In this document: positions 29,431 through 39,400 of the stretch, in pieces
How positions within the stretch are numbered: the stretch's first letter is position 1
Layout: the number at the start of each line of letters is the position of its first letter
Assembly (NCBI RefSeq): GCF_029892285.1
Contig: NZ_JARXVM010000014.1
Location: 62,001-126,000 of the forward strand
DNA length: 64,000 nucleotides
Source of the DNA: Rhizobium sp. SG_E_25_P2
GTDB taxonomy: Bacteria > Pseudomonadota > Alphaproteobacteria > Rhizobiales > Rhizobiaceae
Reading direction: 5' to 3'
The notes under the pieces: model-generated
Databases searched by the model: none
Seen by the model: the letters and a program-made list of their open reading frames with translations, nothing else
What the model was told of the DNA's origin: nothing
Program-made: the position numbers and the translations under genes

Positions 29431-29882
29431 TGGATCTTTTCCTTGCCGCTCATGGTCACGCCCTTGGCCTTCAGCCGGTCGGCGACATCCTTGGGCATAT
29501 AGGTCTCGTCATGCTTGGCGAGCACACTGTCGGCCACGAAAGTCGGCGGCGTCATGCTGGTCATCCGTCCTTCGGCCACCACACCCTGCCCCTCGCGAAA
29601 AAGATCGGGCAGAATACCGGTATAGGCCACCGACACCGTGCCGATTGTGTCGGTCACCACAAAATTCTCATGCATGCCCTGCCCGCGTTTCCAGGAGCCA
29701 ACCTCGACCAGCCCGCCCAGCCGGATGCGCGTGTCGGGCTTCAAATTCGCCTTGGCGAGATCGGAGGGCACATAGAAATAAGCCACCGACTGGCTGAAAG
29801 CGAACATCACCAGCAGAACTGCGGCGATCAGAAAGCCCACGCCGCCGCCGATCAGGGCCAGTCTTTTCTGTTTGCGGGTCAT
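29427..29882 (-). CDS. ccmE: Haem chaperone CcmE (CycJ)
   Basis: A 151-residue protein with one N-terminal membrane anchor (about residues 9-30) and a periplasmic OB-fold. The histidine that binds haem covalently lies in [10 protein letters not shown], the family signature, with the tyrosine axial ligand four residues later. It carries haem from CcmABCD to CcmF. It overlaps both neighbouring ccm genes by four bases. Confidence 0.97.
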   Translation of the reverse strand: MTRKQKRLALIGGGVGFLIAAVLLVMFAFSQSVAYFYVPSDLAKANLKPDTRIRLGGLVEVGSWKRGQGMHENFVVTDTIGTVSVAYTGILPDLFREGQGVVAEGRMTSMTPPTFVADSVLAKHDETYMPKDVADRLKAKGVTMSGKEKIQ

Positions 29883-31021
29883 GGGGTCGCTCCCTCCATC
29901 GGCGCGCCCATCTCGCGCGCCAGCGCGATCAGCGCCTTGCCATTGTCTGTGTCGGCGGGGAATGCCGCAAGGCCGCGCTTCAGCGCTTCGCCCGCCTTGG
30001 CCGGGTCACCCAGCACCATGTAGGAGCGGATCAGCCGTTGCCATCCCTCGAAATTGGCGGGCTCGTCGGTCAACCGCGCATCGAGCGATTCCACCATGGT
30101 GCGGATCATCTGCATGCGGTCGGCGTCGTTAAGCCCTGCCGCAGCCTCGACATCCGCCGCCGAAGGATTGCCAGGCGCGGCCGGATTGGCCGTTTCCGCC
30201 TGGAACCGCGCGATCTGAGCGGCGACGATCTCCTGCCAGGGTTCGTCACTGGGCGCCGAGGCCGCAAGCGCCTCGAGATCAGCGATCGCCTTGGCCTTGT
30301 CGCCCAATTGTCCCTCGGCAAGCGCCAGATAGAAGCGCGCGCGCGCGTCACTGGGGTCTAGCTTCAGGGCCTCAGTGAAGGCCGCGCCAGCGTCCTTGGT
30401 CACCATGCCCTGATTCTGCGCCGCAATCGCCTCGCCCAGCGCTCCATAGAGCTCGGCGCTGCCGCCTTGATAGCGGATGGCGTTGCGATAGGCGGTGATC
30501 GCCTCGTCCGCGCGCATGCGCCGCATATAGATCGGCGCGATCAGCGCCCAGCCGCGCCCATCGGTGGGATTGGCGACAAGATGCGCCTCGGTCTTGGCGA
30601 TCAGCACATTGATGTCGGGATCGGCCTCGTTCAGGCGCATGGCGAGCGGCAGGTCCGGAAATTCGGGATTGCCGGTGCGCAGGTAGATGAGCCCGGCGGC
30701 GGCCGGCAAGAACAGACAGAGAAACAGGATGACGCCGAGCGCCGCGCCGCGCGACAGGCCTGCGCCGCCGTGTTCCGTCTTCTCGCTGGCGGCGATCAGC
30801 CGGCGGGCGATTTCCGCGCGCGCCTGCTTGGCCTGGTCGACCTCGATCAGGCCCGAAGCCCGGTCGCGGTCGATCTCGGCGAGCTGGTCGCGATAGACTT
30901 CGGCGTCATTGGCGGACGCCGGCAAAGCGGCCGCCGGCCGCCGCATCAGCGGGGCGGCGACGATGAGTGCGGCGATGACCGCGATGGGAAGCGAAACGAT
31001 CCAAAACATGATGGATATCAA
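29879..31021 (-). CDS. ccmI: Cytochrome c maturation protein CcmI (CycH)
   Basis: A 380-residue membrane protein that presents apocytochrome c to the CcmF/CcmH lyase. Two N-terminal helices (about residues 3-25 and 95-115) flank a cytoplasmic loop with a leucine-rich heptad region. The periplasmic part is built of tetratricopeptide repeats (for example [20 protein letters not shown] and [20 protein letters not shown]). It is the first gene of the ccm operon. In rhizobia this operon and feuPQ were jointly linked to iron acquisition. Confidence 0.94.
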   Translation of the reverse strand: MISIMFWIVSLPIAVIAALIVAAPLMRRPAAALPASANDAEVYRDQLAEIDRDRASGLIEVDQAKQARAEIARRLIAASEKTEHGGAGLSRGAALGVILFLCLFLPAAAGLIYLRTGNPEFPDLPLAMRLNEADPDINVLIAKTEAHLVANPTDGRGWALIAPIYMRRMRADEAITAYRNAIRYQGGSAELYGALGEAIAAQNQGMVTKDAGAAFTEALKLDPSDARARFYLALAEGQLGDKAKAIADLEALAASAPSDEPWQEIVAAQIARFQAETANPAAPGNPSAADVEAAAGLNDADRMQMIRTMVESLDARLTDEPANFEGWQRLIRSYMVLGDPAKAGEALKRGLAAFPADTDNGKALIALAREMGAPMEGATP

Positions 31022-31106
31022 CTAGCGAAAGCCGCGCGGCGTGAAAATGCGCCAGATCAAGGAATTCGCGTCCCGGAGACGATTGGCCGCAATCCCCAGG
31101 TCAATT

Positions 31107-31592
31107 TCACGTGAGAGGCGTCCAGGCTCCATTGCCCATGCGACAGGCCGCGCCGCGCGCGGTCACCGCGCCGCTTTTGGCGGCCAGCACATGGGAATAT
31201 TGCCGGCAATTCTGCGAACCGACCTGATAGGGCGCCGCCGCTGTCACTTCGCCCTTGAGGCCATTGCCGCTCCACACCACCGCCTGGCCATTCGGCGCCG
31301 CTTCCAGCGCCTTGTATTCCGCCTCGAGCGCCCGCGCCTTGTCGGCGTCCGACAGTTTCACGCCCGGCATCCGCGCCACGAGCCCGCCGCGCAGGGCCTG
31401 CAGATAGAAGGCCGGCGGCTCGGGCTTGTCGGACAATTCATAGCCGGTCGCCTCCGACACATCCTCGCCGGTCTTGTCGAGCCGGCTGGACCCCGACGTC
31501 GTGGCGCAGGATGCGGCGAACAGCGCGACGAGCGCGAAAACGGAAAGACGGGCGGTCATACGAAATGCGGTCACGAAATTCATTCTTGTCAT
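31107..31592 (-). CDS. Lipoprotein with a surface-antigen (17 kDa antigen-like) C-terminus
   Basis: About 161 residues from MTRMNFVTAFRM. A later start at 31559 (MTARLS) is also possible, and the frame extends upstream to 31733. The signal sequence LSVFALVALFAASC ends in a lipobox cysteine. The C-terminal 60 residues (SQNCRQYSHVLAAKSGAV, then ARGAACRMGNGAWTPL) match the pattern of the rickettsial-type surface antigen domain, with the two cysteines and terminal aromatic. It is probably an outer-membrane lipoprotein. Its leader and 5' end are duplicated about 967 bases further on. Confidence 0.78.
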   Translation of the reverse strand: MTRMNFVTAFRMTARLSVFALVALFAASCATTSGSSRLDKTGEDVSEATGYELSDKPEPPAFYLQALRGGLVARMPGVKLSDADKARALEAEYKALEAAPNGQAVVWSGNGLKGEVTAAAPYQVGSQNCRQYSHVLAAKSGAVTARGAACRMGNGAWTPLT

Positions 31593-31681
31593 CACGGATT
31601 GGCGGGCAGTCCTGCGGCGCGGAGATGGCCGCAATATGGCACGGATGAACGGAGAAATATATTCGTTTTGATGGAAATGAT
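31564..31681 (-). repeat. Direct repeat, copy A (leader of the lipoprotein gene)
   Basis: A 118-base segment that recurs ungapped at 32531-32648, with about 15 differences by hand count (roughly 87% identity). It covers the leader and first codons of the lipoprotein gene, so this copy is probably the source. Confidence 0.8.
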
Positions 31682-31987
31682 GGGTTAATCGCCGGTCTCG
31701 GCCACGGGTTCCGGCCGGCGCAGGGGCTCGCATGCAGGCGGGCCTGCGTTTCCCGCCAGCAATCCCCGCGCAATGCCCGCGATGATGTCGTCACGATCTT
31801 CTTCACGCCCTGCCCCTCCCGAGACAATTGGACGATTGCCGTCGACACCCCGCATATGACTAAAATTTAAAGTTGTTCACAGCGTGTTTCTGCAGCTTTT
31901 TTTTCTCAGGCCACCACCTTAGCCTCATCTTCAGGCCGGTGACTCGCTTGGCGCAGGGCGAGACGTGTCTATTCAGGGAGATCATAT

Positions 31988-32365
31988 ATGTCGAAGCAAA
32001 CCAACACCGATAAAGCGGCCAAGCTCGGCGCCGCGGACGCTCACACCGGCGGCGACGTAAAGTTTCACAAGAACTACCTCGCCGCCCTCGACATGAAGAT
32101 GGACACGCTGGAGCTGAAGCTCGACCGGGTCGAGGAATTGTCAGATCGGGCAACCTATCTTGAAAACACGATCCTCGACATCAAGCTCGACGTCGAGGAT
32201 GACGGCATGACCGCGCTCGACAAAATCGAGCTCAAGGATCTGCGAACGGAGCTGCGCCATGTCGAGAACCGCCTCGATCACCTGCCCAGCCAGGAGCAGC
32301 TTCTGAACCGGCTCGACCGGCTGGCCGAGGACTATGCCGAAAAGGCCGAAGACTGGGGTCTGTGA
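31988..32365 (+). CDS. Hypothetical coiled-coil protein
   Basis: A 125-residue, strongly charged, soluble protein with good ribosome-binding site GGGAGA before the ATG. From about residue 30 to the end it is predicted to be mostly helical, with heptad-like spacing of leucine and isoleucine (for example MKMDTLELKLDRVEELSDRA and LRTELRHVENRLDHL), so a parallel coiled coil or helical bundle is likely. No family is recognised. It lies between the two copies of the 118-base repeat. Confidence 0.7.
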   Translation: MSKQTNTDKAAKLGAADAHTGGDVKFHKNYLAALDMKMDTLELKLDRVEELSDRATYLENTILDIKLDVEDDGMTALDKIELKDLRTELRHVENRLDHLPSQEQLLNRLDRLAEDYAEKAEDWGL

Positions 32366-32530
32366 CGCGACTGTCGGCGGGTCAAAATCGGCCCGCCGGC
32401 CACCGGATTATGTCCCCGAGGATATACAGTCGAGCGCGAAAAGGCTCGCATGACGTCTGCCTCAATGGTCTCGCGAAGCATATCTAGACCTGCGTGGCTA
32501 AGGGAAAACAGCGAACCGGGCGGCCAAGGA

Positions 32531-32648
32531 ATTGCGGTCACGAAATTCATTGTTGTCATTACGGATTTGCGTGCGGTCCAGCGGCGCGGGGATGGCCGCA
32601 ATATGGCGCGGATGAAACGGGGAATATATTCGTTTTGGCGGAAATGAT
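32531..32648 (-). repeat. Direct repeat, copy B (orphan leader and truncated 5' end)
   Basis: The second copy of the 118-base segment. On the minus strand it would encode MTTMNFVTA followed by a weakly similar continuation (PPGSLFSLSHAG) instead of a lipoprotein signal, then no surface-antigen domain. It looks like a decayed remnant of a duplicated lipoprotein gene. The remaining bases of the 338-base gap (32366-32703) show no gene. Confidence 0.72.
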
Positions 32649-32703
32649 CACGTGGGCGCTCCACAGCGCATTCGTCAACCACGATCGTAACGCGAGCGTG
32701 CTT

Positions 32704-33240
32704 TTATTGAGGCACAATCGAGGTTTCCGCAAATGTCGCCGCTACTGCGGAAAGCGGAATATACATTGCTTTGTAACCTTCCTGATCCTGATCGGCTTCG
32801 GTGAACGTCTTAAAGCCGAAGGCTTCGTATATTTCCTGAACGCGCGCATTGAAGGCGTGTAGCGTCATCGCGTACACCCCAACATTCTCCCTAACCGACA
32901 ATGCGCGCTCAAATGCGTTTAGCATCATGGTGAGACCCAAGCCCTTCGGCGCATTCCTGTCGCGCCCGATCATGGTCAGATAAATGGTAGGGATTGCAGC
33001 AAATCGACCAAACTTCTTGTCTGCTTCGTCGCTCATGCCAGGCTTGAAGGTCATTGTTGTGAGGGCGTAAAATCCGAGCGGCGTCGGGGATCCGGCTCTA
33101 CAGGCGACGAACACGCGCTGGGCATAGCTTTTGTGGCTCTTGAGCGCGTTTATTCGGAAGAAGTTGTCTATCGGCTTCAGATCGCAGCAAAAAGCCCCTC
33201 GCGGATGATCGCCGAGGGGCTCAATGACAATCTCTTCCAT
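32704..33240 (-). CDS. GNAT-family acetyltransferase, probable toxin
   Basis: A 178-residue GNAT protein. The motif around ATPTIYLTMIGRDRNAPKG followed by LGLTMMLNAFERAL corresponds to the acetyl-CoA-binding strand-loop-helix, and the C-terminal YEAFGFKTF is a typical GNAT ending. The domain build, with an N-terminal CDLKPIDNFF segment resembling the start of TacT/AtaT toxins, suggests a tRNA-acetylating toxin. The gene eight bases upstream is a small protein in the position of an antitoxin. The usual arginine/glycine acetyl-CoA signature (RxxGxG/A) is modified here to RNAPKGLG. Confidence 0.75.
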   Translation of the reverse strand: MEEIVIEPLGDHPRGAFCCDLKPIDNFFRINALKSHKSYAQRVFVACRAGSPTPLGFYALTTMTFKPGMSDEADKKFGRFAAIPTIYLTMIGRDRNAPKGLGLTMMLNAFERALSVRENVGVYAMTLHAFNARVQEIYEAFGFKTFTEADQDQEGYKAMYIPLSAVAATFAETSIVPQ

Positions 33241-33248
33241 AGGCGGAC

Positions 33249-33422
33249 TTATTTAGATTGCGTCACAAAACGCGCGCGCGATTTGCGAATGAGTTTGGCT
33301 AAGCTGGGCACAGGCTCTGCTTTCTCGTCAACCGCTGCCGCTTTCAATTGTTCAAATTTCGCCGTATCGACCACGACAGGCATAGGCATGAACTCGCCGT
33401 CATCTTTGAGAAGAGCTACCAT
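33249..33422 (-). CDS. Small protein in antitoxin position of the GNAT pair
   Basis: A 57-residue protein starting at 33422, where GGAGG lies five bases before the ATG. The longer frame to 33461 lacks such a site. The sequence (EFMPMPVVVDTAKFEQLKAA, then SLAKLIRKSRARFV) shows no DUF1778 or ribbon-helix-helix pattern. A short strand and two helices are possible. Co-transcription with the GNAT gene and the small size point to an antitoxin of an uncommon type. Confidence 0.58.
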   Translation of the reverse strand: MVALLKDDGEFMPMPVVVDTAKFEQLKAAAVDEKAEPVPSLAKLIRKSRARFVTQSK

Positions 33423-33618
33423 AATGGCCTCCGTGCCGCGTGCAGGATAAACATCGAACAAAGATGGTGTGCAGCCTGCAGGCTTTCATCTATATTTATC
33501 GCATAAAGAGCCATCGCGCAAGAGATTCAAACTCCATACAACTTCCGATACATGATGAATTTCTTCAGAATCTGTTAGGGCTCCGACGCCAGACTTATCG
33601 TCAACCGCCCCACCGCCG

Positions 33619-35064
33619 TCACCCCCCGATCATTGGCAGGATCAACTCCGCTCTCAGCCCGCCGGCCTCGGCGCGCGACAGCGTGAACACGCCTTGATAT
33701 TCCGAGACGATTTCCGTGACAATCGACAGGCCGAGTCCGGTGCCCGGCTTGCTTTCGTCCAGCCTGCGGCCGCGTTTCATCGCTTCCTTGATCTGGTCGG
33801 GTTCGAGCCCCGGTCCATCGTCCTCCACCACCACCAGCGCCCAGTTCTTGCGGGCGGGGTCCTTGCCGATCACGCCTGATGGCGCGGGGGATACGGTGAC
33901 AGCCACCGTCGAGACGGCGAAGCGGCCCGCGTTTTCGAGCAGATTACCAATGGTTTCCTCGAGATCCTGCGCCTCCATGGCGAGCTTCAGCCCGCGGCCT
34001 GATATCGAGAGCGTAAAATCCTTGCCGTCATTGAGCTTGCGCATCACGCGCAGCAGGCGCTCCAGCACCGGCTCCACCTCGGTGCGGGCCAGGATGCTCT
34101 CGCGCTGGGCGGCGATGCGGGCGCGGTTGAGATAGGATTGCACCTGCGCGCGCATGATCTCGGCCTGGCTCTTGACCAGCGCATTGTGCGGCAAGGCCAT
34201 CTGGTCGGCGTCATTGAGCAGCACGGCGATCGGCGTCTTCAAGGAATGGGCGAGATTGCCCACCTGCATGCGGGCCCGTTCCATCACCCGCTTGTTGCTC
34301 TCGATCAGCGCGTTGACCTCGACGGCCAGCGGCTGGATTTCGCGCGGCAGGTCGTCGTCAAGCCGTTCAGCCTCGCCATTGCGGATGCGGGCGAGCGAGC
34401 GCCGGACGCGGTCGAGCGGCTTCAGACCGATCAGGATCACCAGAGCGTTGAGCCCGAGCGAGCCGATGCTGAACAGGCCGAGCGACAGATAGAGATTGCG
34501 GTTGAAGGCGGCGACATCATTCTCCACCGTGCGGTGATTGCCGATCATCCGGAAACGGACGGTGCGATAGACGGCTTCGGGAAGTTCTGTGGCGTTGGCG
34601 TCAATTTCCTCGGGCGCGCCCTCGTCGAGACTGATCTCGGCTTCAGCCACCCGCACGGGATTACCAGCGCTGTCGGTCGCAGCGTAATAGCGCTCGAAAC
34701 GATGGTTGAAGGGCGCGGATTCGTTGGTCGCCGTCGGCACGGTCACGCCCTCGAAACTCGGCGAGGTCAGAGGCTCGGTCTGGTAGTCGGCGAGCGGCAA
34801 CACCGCCCAGTACCACCCGGATCCCAATTGCTGGAAGCCGAGTTCGCTCATCTGCGGCGATCCGGTCAGCTTATGGCTGTCGGGATCGATCGACACCGAA
34901 TTGATCGCCGAATAGAGCTGCGCGCGCAGAAGATCATGCAGGTTCTTCTCGGCGCTGCGTTCGTACAGCGTGGAAATGACGAAGCCCATGATCACCACCC
35001 CGATCGCCGACCATACGGTCGTGTAGATCAGGACGCGGCCGGTGAGCGAGCGCAGCCTATCCAT
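33619..35064 (-). CDS. feuQ: Sensor histidine kinase FeuQ
   Basis: A 481-residue membrane kinase with a transmembrane helix near residues 13-34, a periplasmic domain and a second helix near 190-212. A HAMP region follows (PLDRVRRSLARIRNGEAERL), then the H-box GNLAHSLKTPIAVLLND and an ATPase with NLLENAGRFA, EDDGPGLEPDQI and GTGLGLSIV. Serine-for-glutamate at the residue after the histidine is typical of the PhoQ-like group. It overlaps feuP. Assignment uses the rhizobial order feuP-feuQ next to cycHJKL; the pair was linked to iron uptake in Rhizobium leguminosarum and to cyclic glucan export in Sinorhizobium. Confidence 0.85.
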   Translation of the reverse strand: MDRLRSLTGRVLIYTTVWSAIGVVIMGFVISTLYERSAEKNLHDLLRAQLYSAINSVSIDPDSHKLTGSPQMSELGFQQLGSGWYWAVLPLADYQTEPLTSPSFEGVTVPTATNESAPFNHRFERYYAATDSAGNPVRVAEAEISLDEGAPEEIDANATELPEAVYRTVRFRMIGNHRTVENDVAAFNRNLYLSLGLFSIGSLGLNALVILIGLKPLDRVRRSLARIRNGEAERLDDDLPREIQPLAVEVNALIESNKRVMERARMQVGNLAHSLKTPIAVLLNDADQMALPHNALVKSQAEIMRAQVQSYLNRARIAAQRESILARTEVEPVLERLLRVMRKLNDGKDFTLSISGRGLKLAMEAQDLEETIGNLLENAGRFAVSTVAVTVSPAPSGVIGKDPARKNWALVVVEDDGPGLEPDQIKEAMKRGRRLDESKPGTGLGLSIVTEIVSEYQGVFTLSRAEAGGLRAELILPMIGG

Positions 35065-35725
35065 TGGTGTTGGGCTGGATGCGGTAGCCGAGACCGCGCA
35101 CGGTCTCGATGATGTCGATGCCCATTTTCTTGCGCAGACGGCCGACGAAGACTTCGATCGTGTTGGAATCGCGGTCGAAATCCTGATCGTACATATGCTC
35201 GACCAGTTCGGTGCGCGACACGACCTGGCCCATGTGATGCATCAGATAGGACAGCAGCCGGAACTCATGCGAGGTGAGCTTCAGCGCGCTTCCGTTGACG
35301 GTCACGCGGCTGCTCTTGGTGTCGAGCCTGACAGGGCCGCAGGTCAGTTCCGAGCTCGCATGGCCTGCCGCGCGGCGGATCAGCGCGCGCAGCCGCGCCT
35401 GCACTTCTTCCATGTGAAAGGGTTTGGCGACATAATCGTCGGCGCCGGCGTCGATGCCCGCCACCTTGTCGCTCCAGCGGTCGCGCGCCGTGAGCAACAA
35501 AACCGGCATCTTGCGCCCGGCCGCGCGCCATTTCTCGAGCACGGTGATGCCGTCCATTTCGGGCAGGCCGATATCGAGGATCACCGCGTCATAGGGTTCG
35601 TTTTCGCCGAGATAATGGCCTTCTTCGCCGTCATAGGCTTGGTCCACCACATAGCCGGCTTCCTTCAGCGTGTCGGCGAGCTGGCGGTTGAGATTCTGGT
35701 CATCTTCGACGACGAGTATGCGCAT
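35057..35725 (-). CDS. feuP: Response regulator FeuP
   Basis: A 222-residue OmpR-family regulator. The receiver has VEDDQNL, the phospho-acceptor in VILDIGLPEMDG and the lysine in AKPFHMEEV. The winged helix shows EFRLLSYLMHHMGQVVSRTELVEHMYD and the closing GLGYRI. It overlaps feuQ by eight bases and lies 30 bases after a small secreted protein gene on the same strand, so all three may form one operon. Confidence 0.88.
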   Translation of the reverse strand: MRILVVEDDQNLNRQLADTLKEAGYVVDQAYDGEEGHYLGENEPYDAVILDIGLPEMDGITVLEKWRAAGRKMPVLLLTARDRWSDKVAGIDAGADDYVAKPFHMEEVQARLRALIRRAAGHASSELTCGPVRLDTKSSRVTVNGSALKLTSHEFRLLSYLMHHMGQVVSRTELVEHMYDQDFDRDSNTIEVFVGRLRKKMGIDIIETVRGLGYRIQPNTNG

Positions 35726-35755
35726 CGGAACTCCTCGGATAGCCCGGCCTGCGTA

Positions 35756-36094
35756 TCAATAATCCATGGGAATGCGCAAGCGGACTTTCTTTGGCCGTCC
35801 GTTCTGCTTGATCACCAGCATGGTCACCACGCAGACGCCCTGATTGCGGTTGGCCTTGACCGACAGCAATTCGCCGCCGGTCATGGCCATCGCCTGGTTG
35901 ACCGCGCCGGCGCAGGCGGCGCGGTTGTTGGCGCGCATCTTGCGCGGCGGCGGTGCATATTCATCCGCAAACACCGGGCCGTCCTCGAGATACAGCATCT
36001 GCGCGGGCGTATACTGCTCGACCGGCGCCGGCAGGTTGCCGGTGGGGCCGAGCATGAGGCTCGCGGCCAGAAGGGAGGGCAGGAAAGCGGCCAT
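35756..36094 (-). CDS. Small secreted PepSY-like protein, possible FeuN-type modulator
   Basis: A 112-residue protein with an N-terminal signal sequence (FLPSLLAASLMLG, with a cleavage site soon after). The C-terminal part has a cysteine pair (RAACAGAV and GVCVVTML) and a pattern like PepSY modules: a helix with NQAMAMTGGELLSVKA, then two strands ending in VRLRIPMDY. It is directly upstream of feuP on the same strand. In Sinorhizobium meliloti a small periplasmic protein, FeuN, encoded next to feuPQ restrains FeuQ; this protein fits that position and size class. The equivalence is inferred from location only. Confidence 0.62.
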   Translation of the reverse strand: MAAFLPSLLAASLMLGPTGNLPAPVEQYTPAQMLYLEDGPVFADEYAPPPRKMRANNRAACAGAVNQAMAMTGGELLSVKANRNQGVCVVTMLVIKQNGRPKKVRLRIPMDY

Positions 36095-36195
36095 GGGATG
36101 TTGAGGTTCCGTGTGAGGCGTTTGACTTGCCCCTTTTCTAGAGCAGCAACAATGAATGGCGAATGAATGTGGCCTTCAGCTTCGATTGGGCCTGT

Positions 36196-36402
36196 TCAGG
36201 ACACCCGCCGTTCGGCGCTCAGCCGCCCGTAAATCGCCAGCAAACCGCCCGCCGCGCCGGCGAGCGTTGTCAACGCCTCGACGAGATCGCGCTCCATGCC
36301 GGGTTCAATCGGCGCCCCCGCCGCCTGCAAGACGCTGGCGAGAATCGCCACCAGCGCGCCCCAGATCGTCTTGGATTGGTACCAGGCTTTCATATCGCTC
36401 AT
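36196..36402 (-). CDS. Small membrane protein downstream of GTA g15, holin-like
   Basis: A 68-residue protein from MSDMKAWYQSKTIWGALVAI, start chosen for the AAGGAC ribosome-binding site. It has two hydrophobic segments (about residues 12-28 and 44-60) separated by a polar turn, the size and build of small phage holins or holin-associated proteins. It follows the GTA g15 gene at a distance of 39 bases on the same strand. A release function is inferred from location and topology. Confidence 0.6.
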   Translation of the reverse strand: MSDMKAWYQSKTIWGALVAILASVLQAAGAPIEPGMERDLVEALTTLAGAAGGLLAIYGRLSAERRVS

Positions 36403-36441
36403 GGAAATGTCCTTTCTTGGCTCCATGTCAGATTTGCAGTG

Positions 36442-39400
36442 TCAGATTTGCAGCGTGGCGCGCGCCGGCAGGCCCAGCGCCACGCGGTCGCCTTTCTGGC
36501 GAACGCGGATGGTCAGCGCGGTCTGCGTCGCGCCGAAATCGGCGATCTCGTCGGCGGCCGCATAACTCGCCTTCGGCGCCGTCACATGCAGGCTGCGAAC
36601 CACCTCTCCGTCCTTGAAAATGTCGAGTCGATAGGCCTCGCCGGTCTCATCAAGCGGAATGTCGTCGCCCTCCCAACCGTCGGCGTCGACCCGACCGCGC
36701 CGGATCCAGGACAAGCGGATATCGCCCCCTGTCTCGCGCCAGCCGCGCAGATGTACAGGGGCAAGCGGCGTCGCCGCCCGCTCGCCGCCGGAAAAGCCGA
36801 TCGGTCCCGCTCTGCCGCCCGCAGACCCCGCAGCCTCCGCGATCCAGTTCAGCGTCAACCCCGCCTCCGAGCGCTTAAGCCCCAATGCCTCCACCGCGCT
36901 GTCGAGAAGCACGAAGCGCGCGCCGATCTCCGCCCCCGTATCCATCGCGTCCTCGGTTCCGCAGAGACCGCGCAGCAATCCCTCCAGACGCCAGACATCC
37001 GCCTCAATCTCTTCGGCGCTCTGAAAGGCGATCACCTCCCAGCCGCCACTCCCGGTCGCGATCGCCGCGCGGTTGGCGCCATTGAGCAGTGCCGACTTCG
37101 ACACGCTTTCGAGCGCGCCCGAGGTCATCCGGACATTGACGCTATTGCCTCGGTCGATCATCGCCGTAGGTCCCGCGGCCAGCGCCGTCGTCAGCCTTCC
37201 CAGGCTGGCGCGGCGGATGAGCGTCAGCCGTCCGTCGTAATTGTCGAGACCTGACGACACCGACAACCGCGTCCGCCGCCAGGGCGACGCCGCCACTGCG
37301 GCCAGCGCAAAGTCCTGCTCGTCGCCGTCGCCCAGCCGCGGCAGGTCCATCAAGATCACCAGCGGTTGATAAACGGCATTGGCCGCCCCGCCGCGCGCCC
37401 TGCGCCTGGACTTGGCGACCGTCGCTATGCCTACGCCGCCCGATCCCGCCTCGCGCGCCGTCACGCGCCGGACATCGCCGTCCTCGATCCGGGTGATCAG
37501 AAACCGTCCCTCCTGACCATCGGCGAGTTCCACGACATCGCCGGGTTCATGTTCAAGCATCAATGGCGGCAGGCAGAAACTGATCTGCCGCCGTCCCAGC
37601 CGGTGATCCCTCAGCATCGCATCCGCCGCGCTTTGCGCCGCCTGTTCGTCCAGCGTTCCGGCCAGCGCAATGCTCAAGGCCCGCTGATGCGCGGGCTCGG
37701 CCCGCCGCGACCGCACGCTCGCCGGCTCATGTTCATTGTCCTCGCTTTGATAGGAGATCAGCGCCTCGGAGGCGTAATCGCCATCTTGCCCCAGCGTTTC
37801 CGACCATAGCGTTTCCTCCTCGATCTCCGCCAGCACGTCGAGCGTTGCGGCCGGAGCCGAGACGAGATCGCGCGAGCGGAACACGATCTTGCCCGCCCGC
37901 TCCGTCGCGTCCAGCCTGTAGGCGGTCAGCAGCGGCTCGATCAGCGCCCGGGCCGAACTCTGCTGGCCCATCACATAGCCCTGCAGATTGCCTGACACAG
38001 CGGACAGGTCGACCTCGCCGACGCCGCAATCCTCGGCGATCGCCGCGATCACCGTGGCGAGCGTGCCCGCCCCCAACCGTCCATTCAGCCAATGCCCGGT
38101 CTGCCAATTGGCGCCATCGGCGAAAATGTCGAGATCCTCGGGAAAAGCCGGCGCGGCGCGCGCGTCCCAGGTCCACAGAAACACATGGCCCGGATCGACC
38201 AGGCCTTCCGGCGCCTCACTGCCATTCCAGTAAGCGAGATGCGCGTTCAGAAACCGACGCTGCGTCTCGTCCGAACGCGCGCCGCTCGAAAAATACGGCG
38301 TCTCGGATTCCGACGATTTCGGATCAACGAAGACATTGGGCTGGTTGCCGCCGCGATCGATCGCCGGGCAACCGAGTTCGGTGAACCAGATCGGCTTCAT
38401 CTTGGATGTCCAACCGGTCGGCGCAGCCCTTTCCGCTCCGTCCACGCGGTCGTAATGCCGGTTCGCCCACCAGTTCTCGATATCCTTGTAACGATAGACC
38501 CAGGGCTTGCCAGCGAGACCATCGCTGATTGGGCTGCGGATGCGCGCCGCCCGGTCGGCGCTTGAGGCATAGTACCAGTCATAGCCCTCGCCGCTGGCGA
38601 TGGCCCCGCGCATCGCCGCCTCGTCGTCGGCGATGGCGGCGCCATCAGGATGCAAGCCGGTGAAATCCTCGTCCTGAAAATCCGACAGCGGCATGTAATT
38701 GTCGATGCCGACAGCGTCGATCGCGGGCGAGGCCCAGAGCGGATCGAGATGGAAAGTCCGGTCACCCGATCCGTCCTGCGGCTGATGGCCGAAATACTCG
38801 CTCCAATCGGCCCCATAAGTCAGCTTGGTCTCAGGCCCGAGAATGGCTCTGACATCCGCAGCCAGTTCCACCAGCGCCGCCACGAACGGATAGTCGCCTG
38901 CGGCGTCGCGGATCTGCGTCAGCCCCCTGAGTTCCGAGCCGATGATGAAGCCGTCGACGCCGCCCGCCGCCTGAGCCAACAGCGCATAATGCAGCACCAG
39001 CCGCCGATAACCTTCATCCGTCCCTTCATAGCGCACGCTTTCGCCGTCGACGTCGAAATCCGCCGCTTGCGCTCCGCCCATGAAGGCCAGCGCCTGCGTG
39101 GCGCCCTCGGCCGTCCTGTCGACGCTGCCGGGCTGGCCGGCTGCGGGATGGCAGGTGATGCGCCCGCGCCAGGGAAACGCCGCCTGCTCGCCCCAGCCAT
39201 AGGGATCCGGCAGACCATTGCCCGAAGGAATATCCATCATCAGGAAGGGATAGAGATAGACGCCGAGCCCGCGCGCCTTGAGATCGAGGATCGCCTGGAT
39301 CACGCTCTGATCATTGGGCGTGCCGCCATAGGCCGGCCCGCCAGCCCCCGACGAGATCAGATGCGCCGAGCCTCTATCTTGACCGCATACCCGCCAGGCC

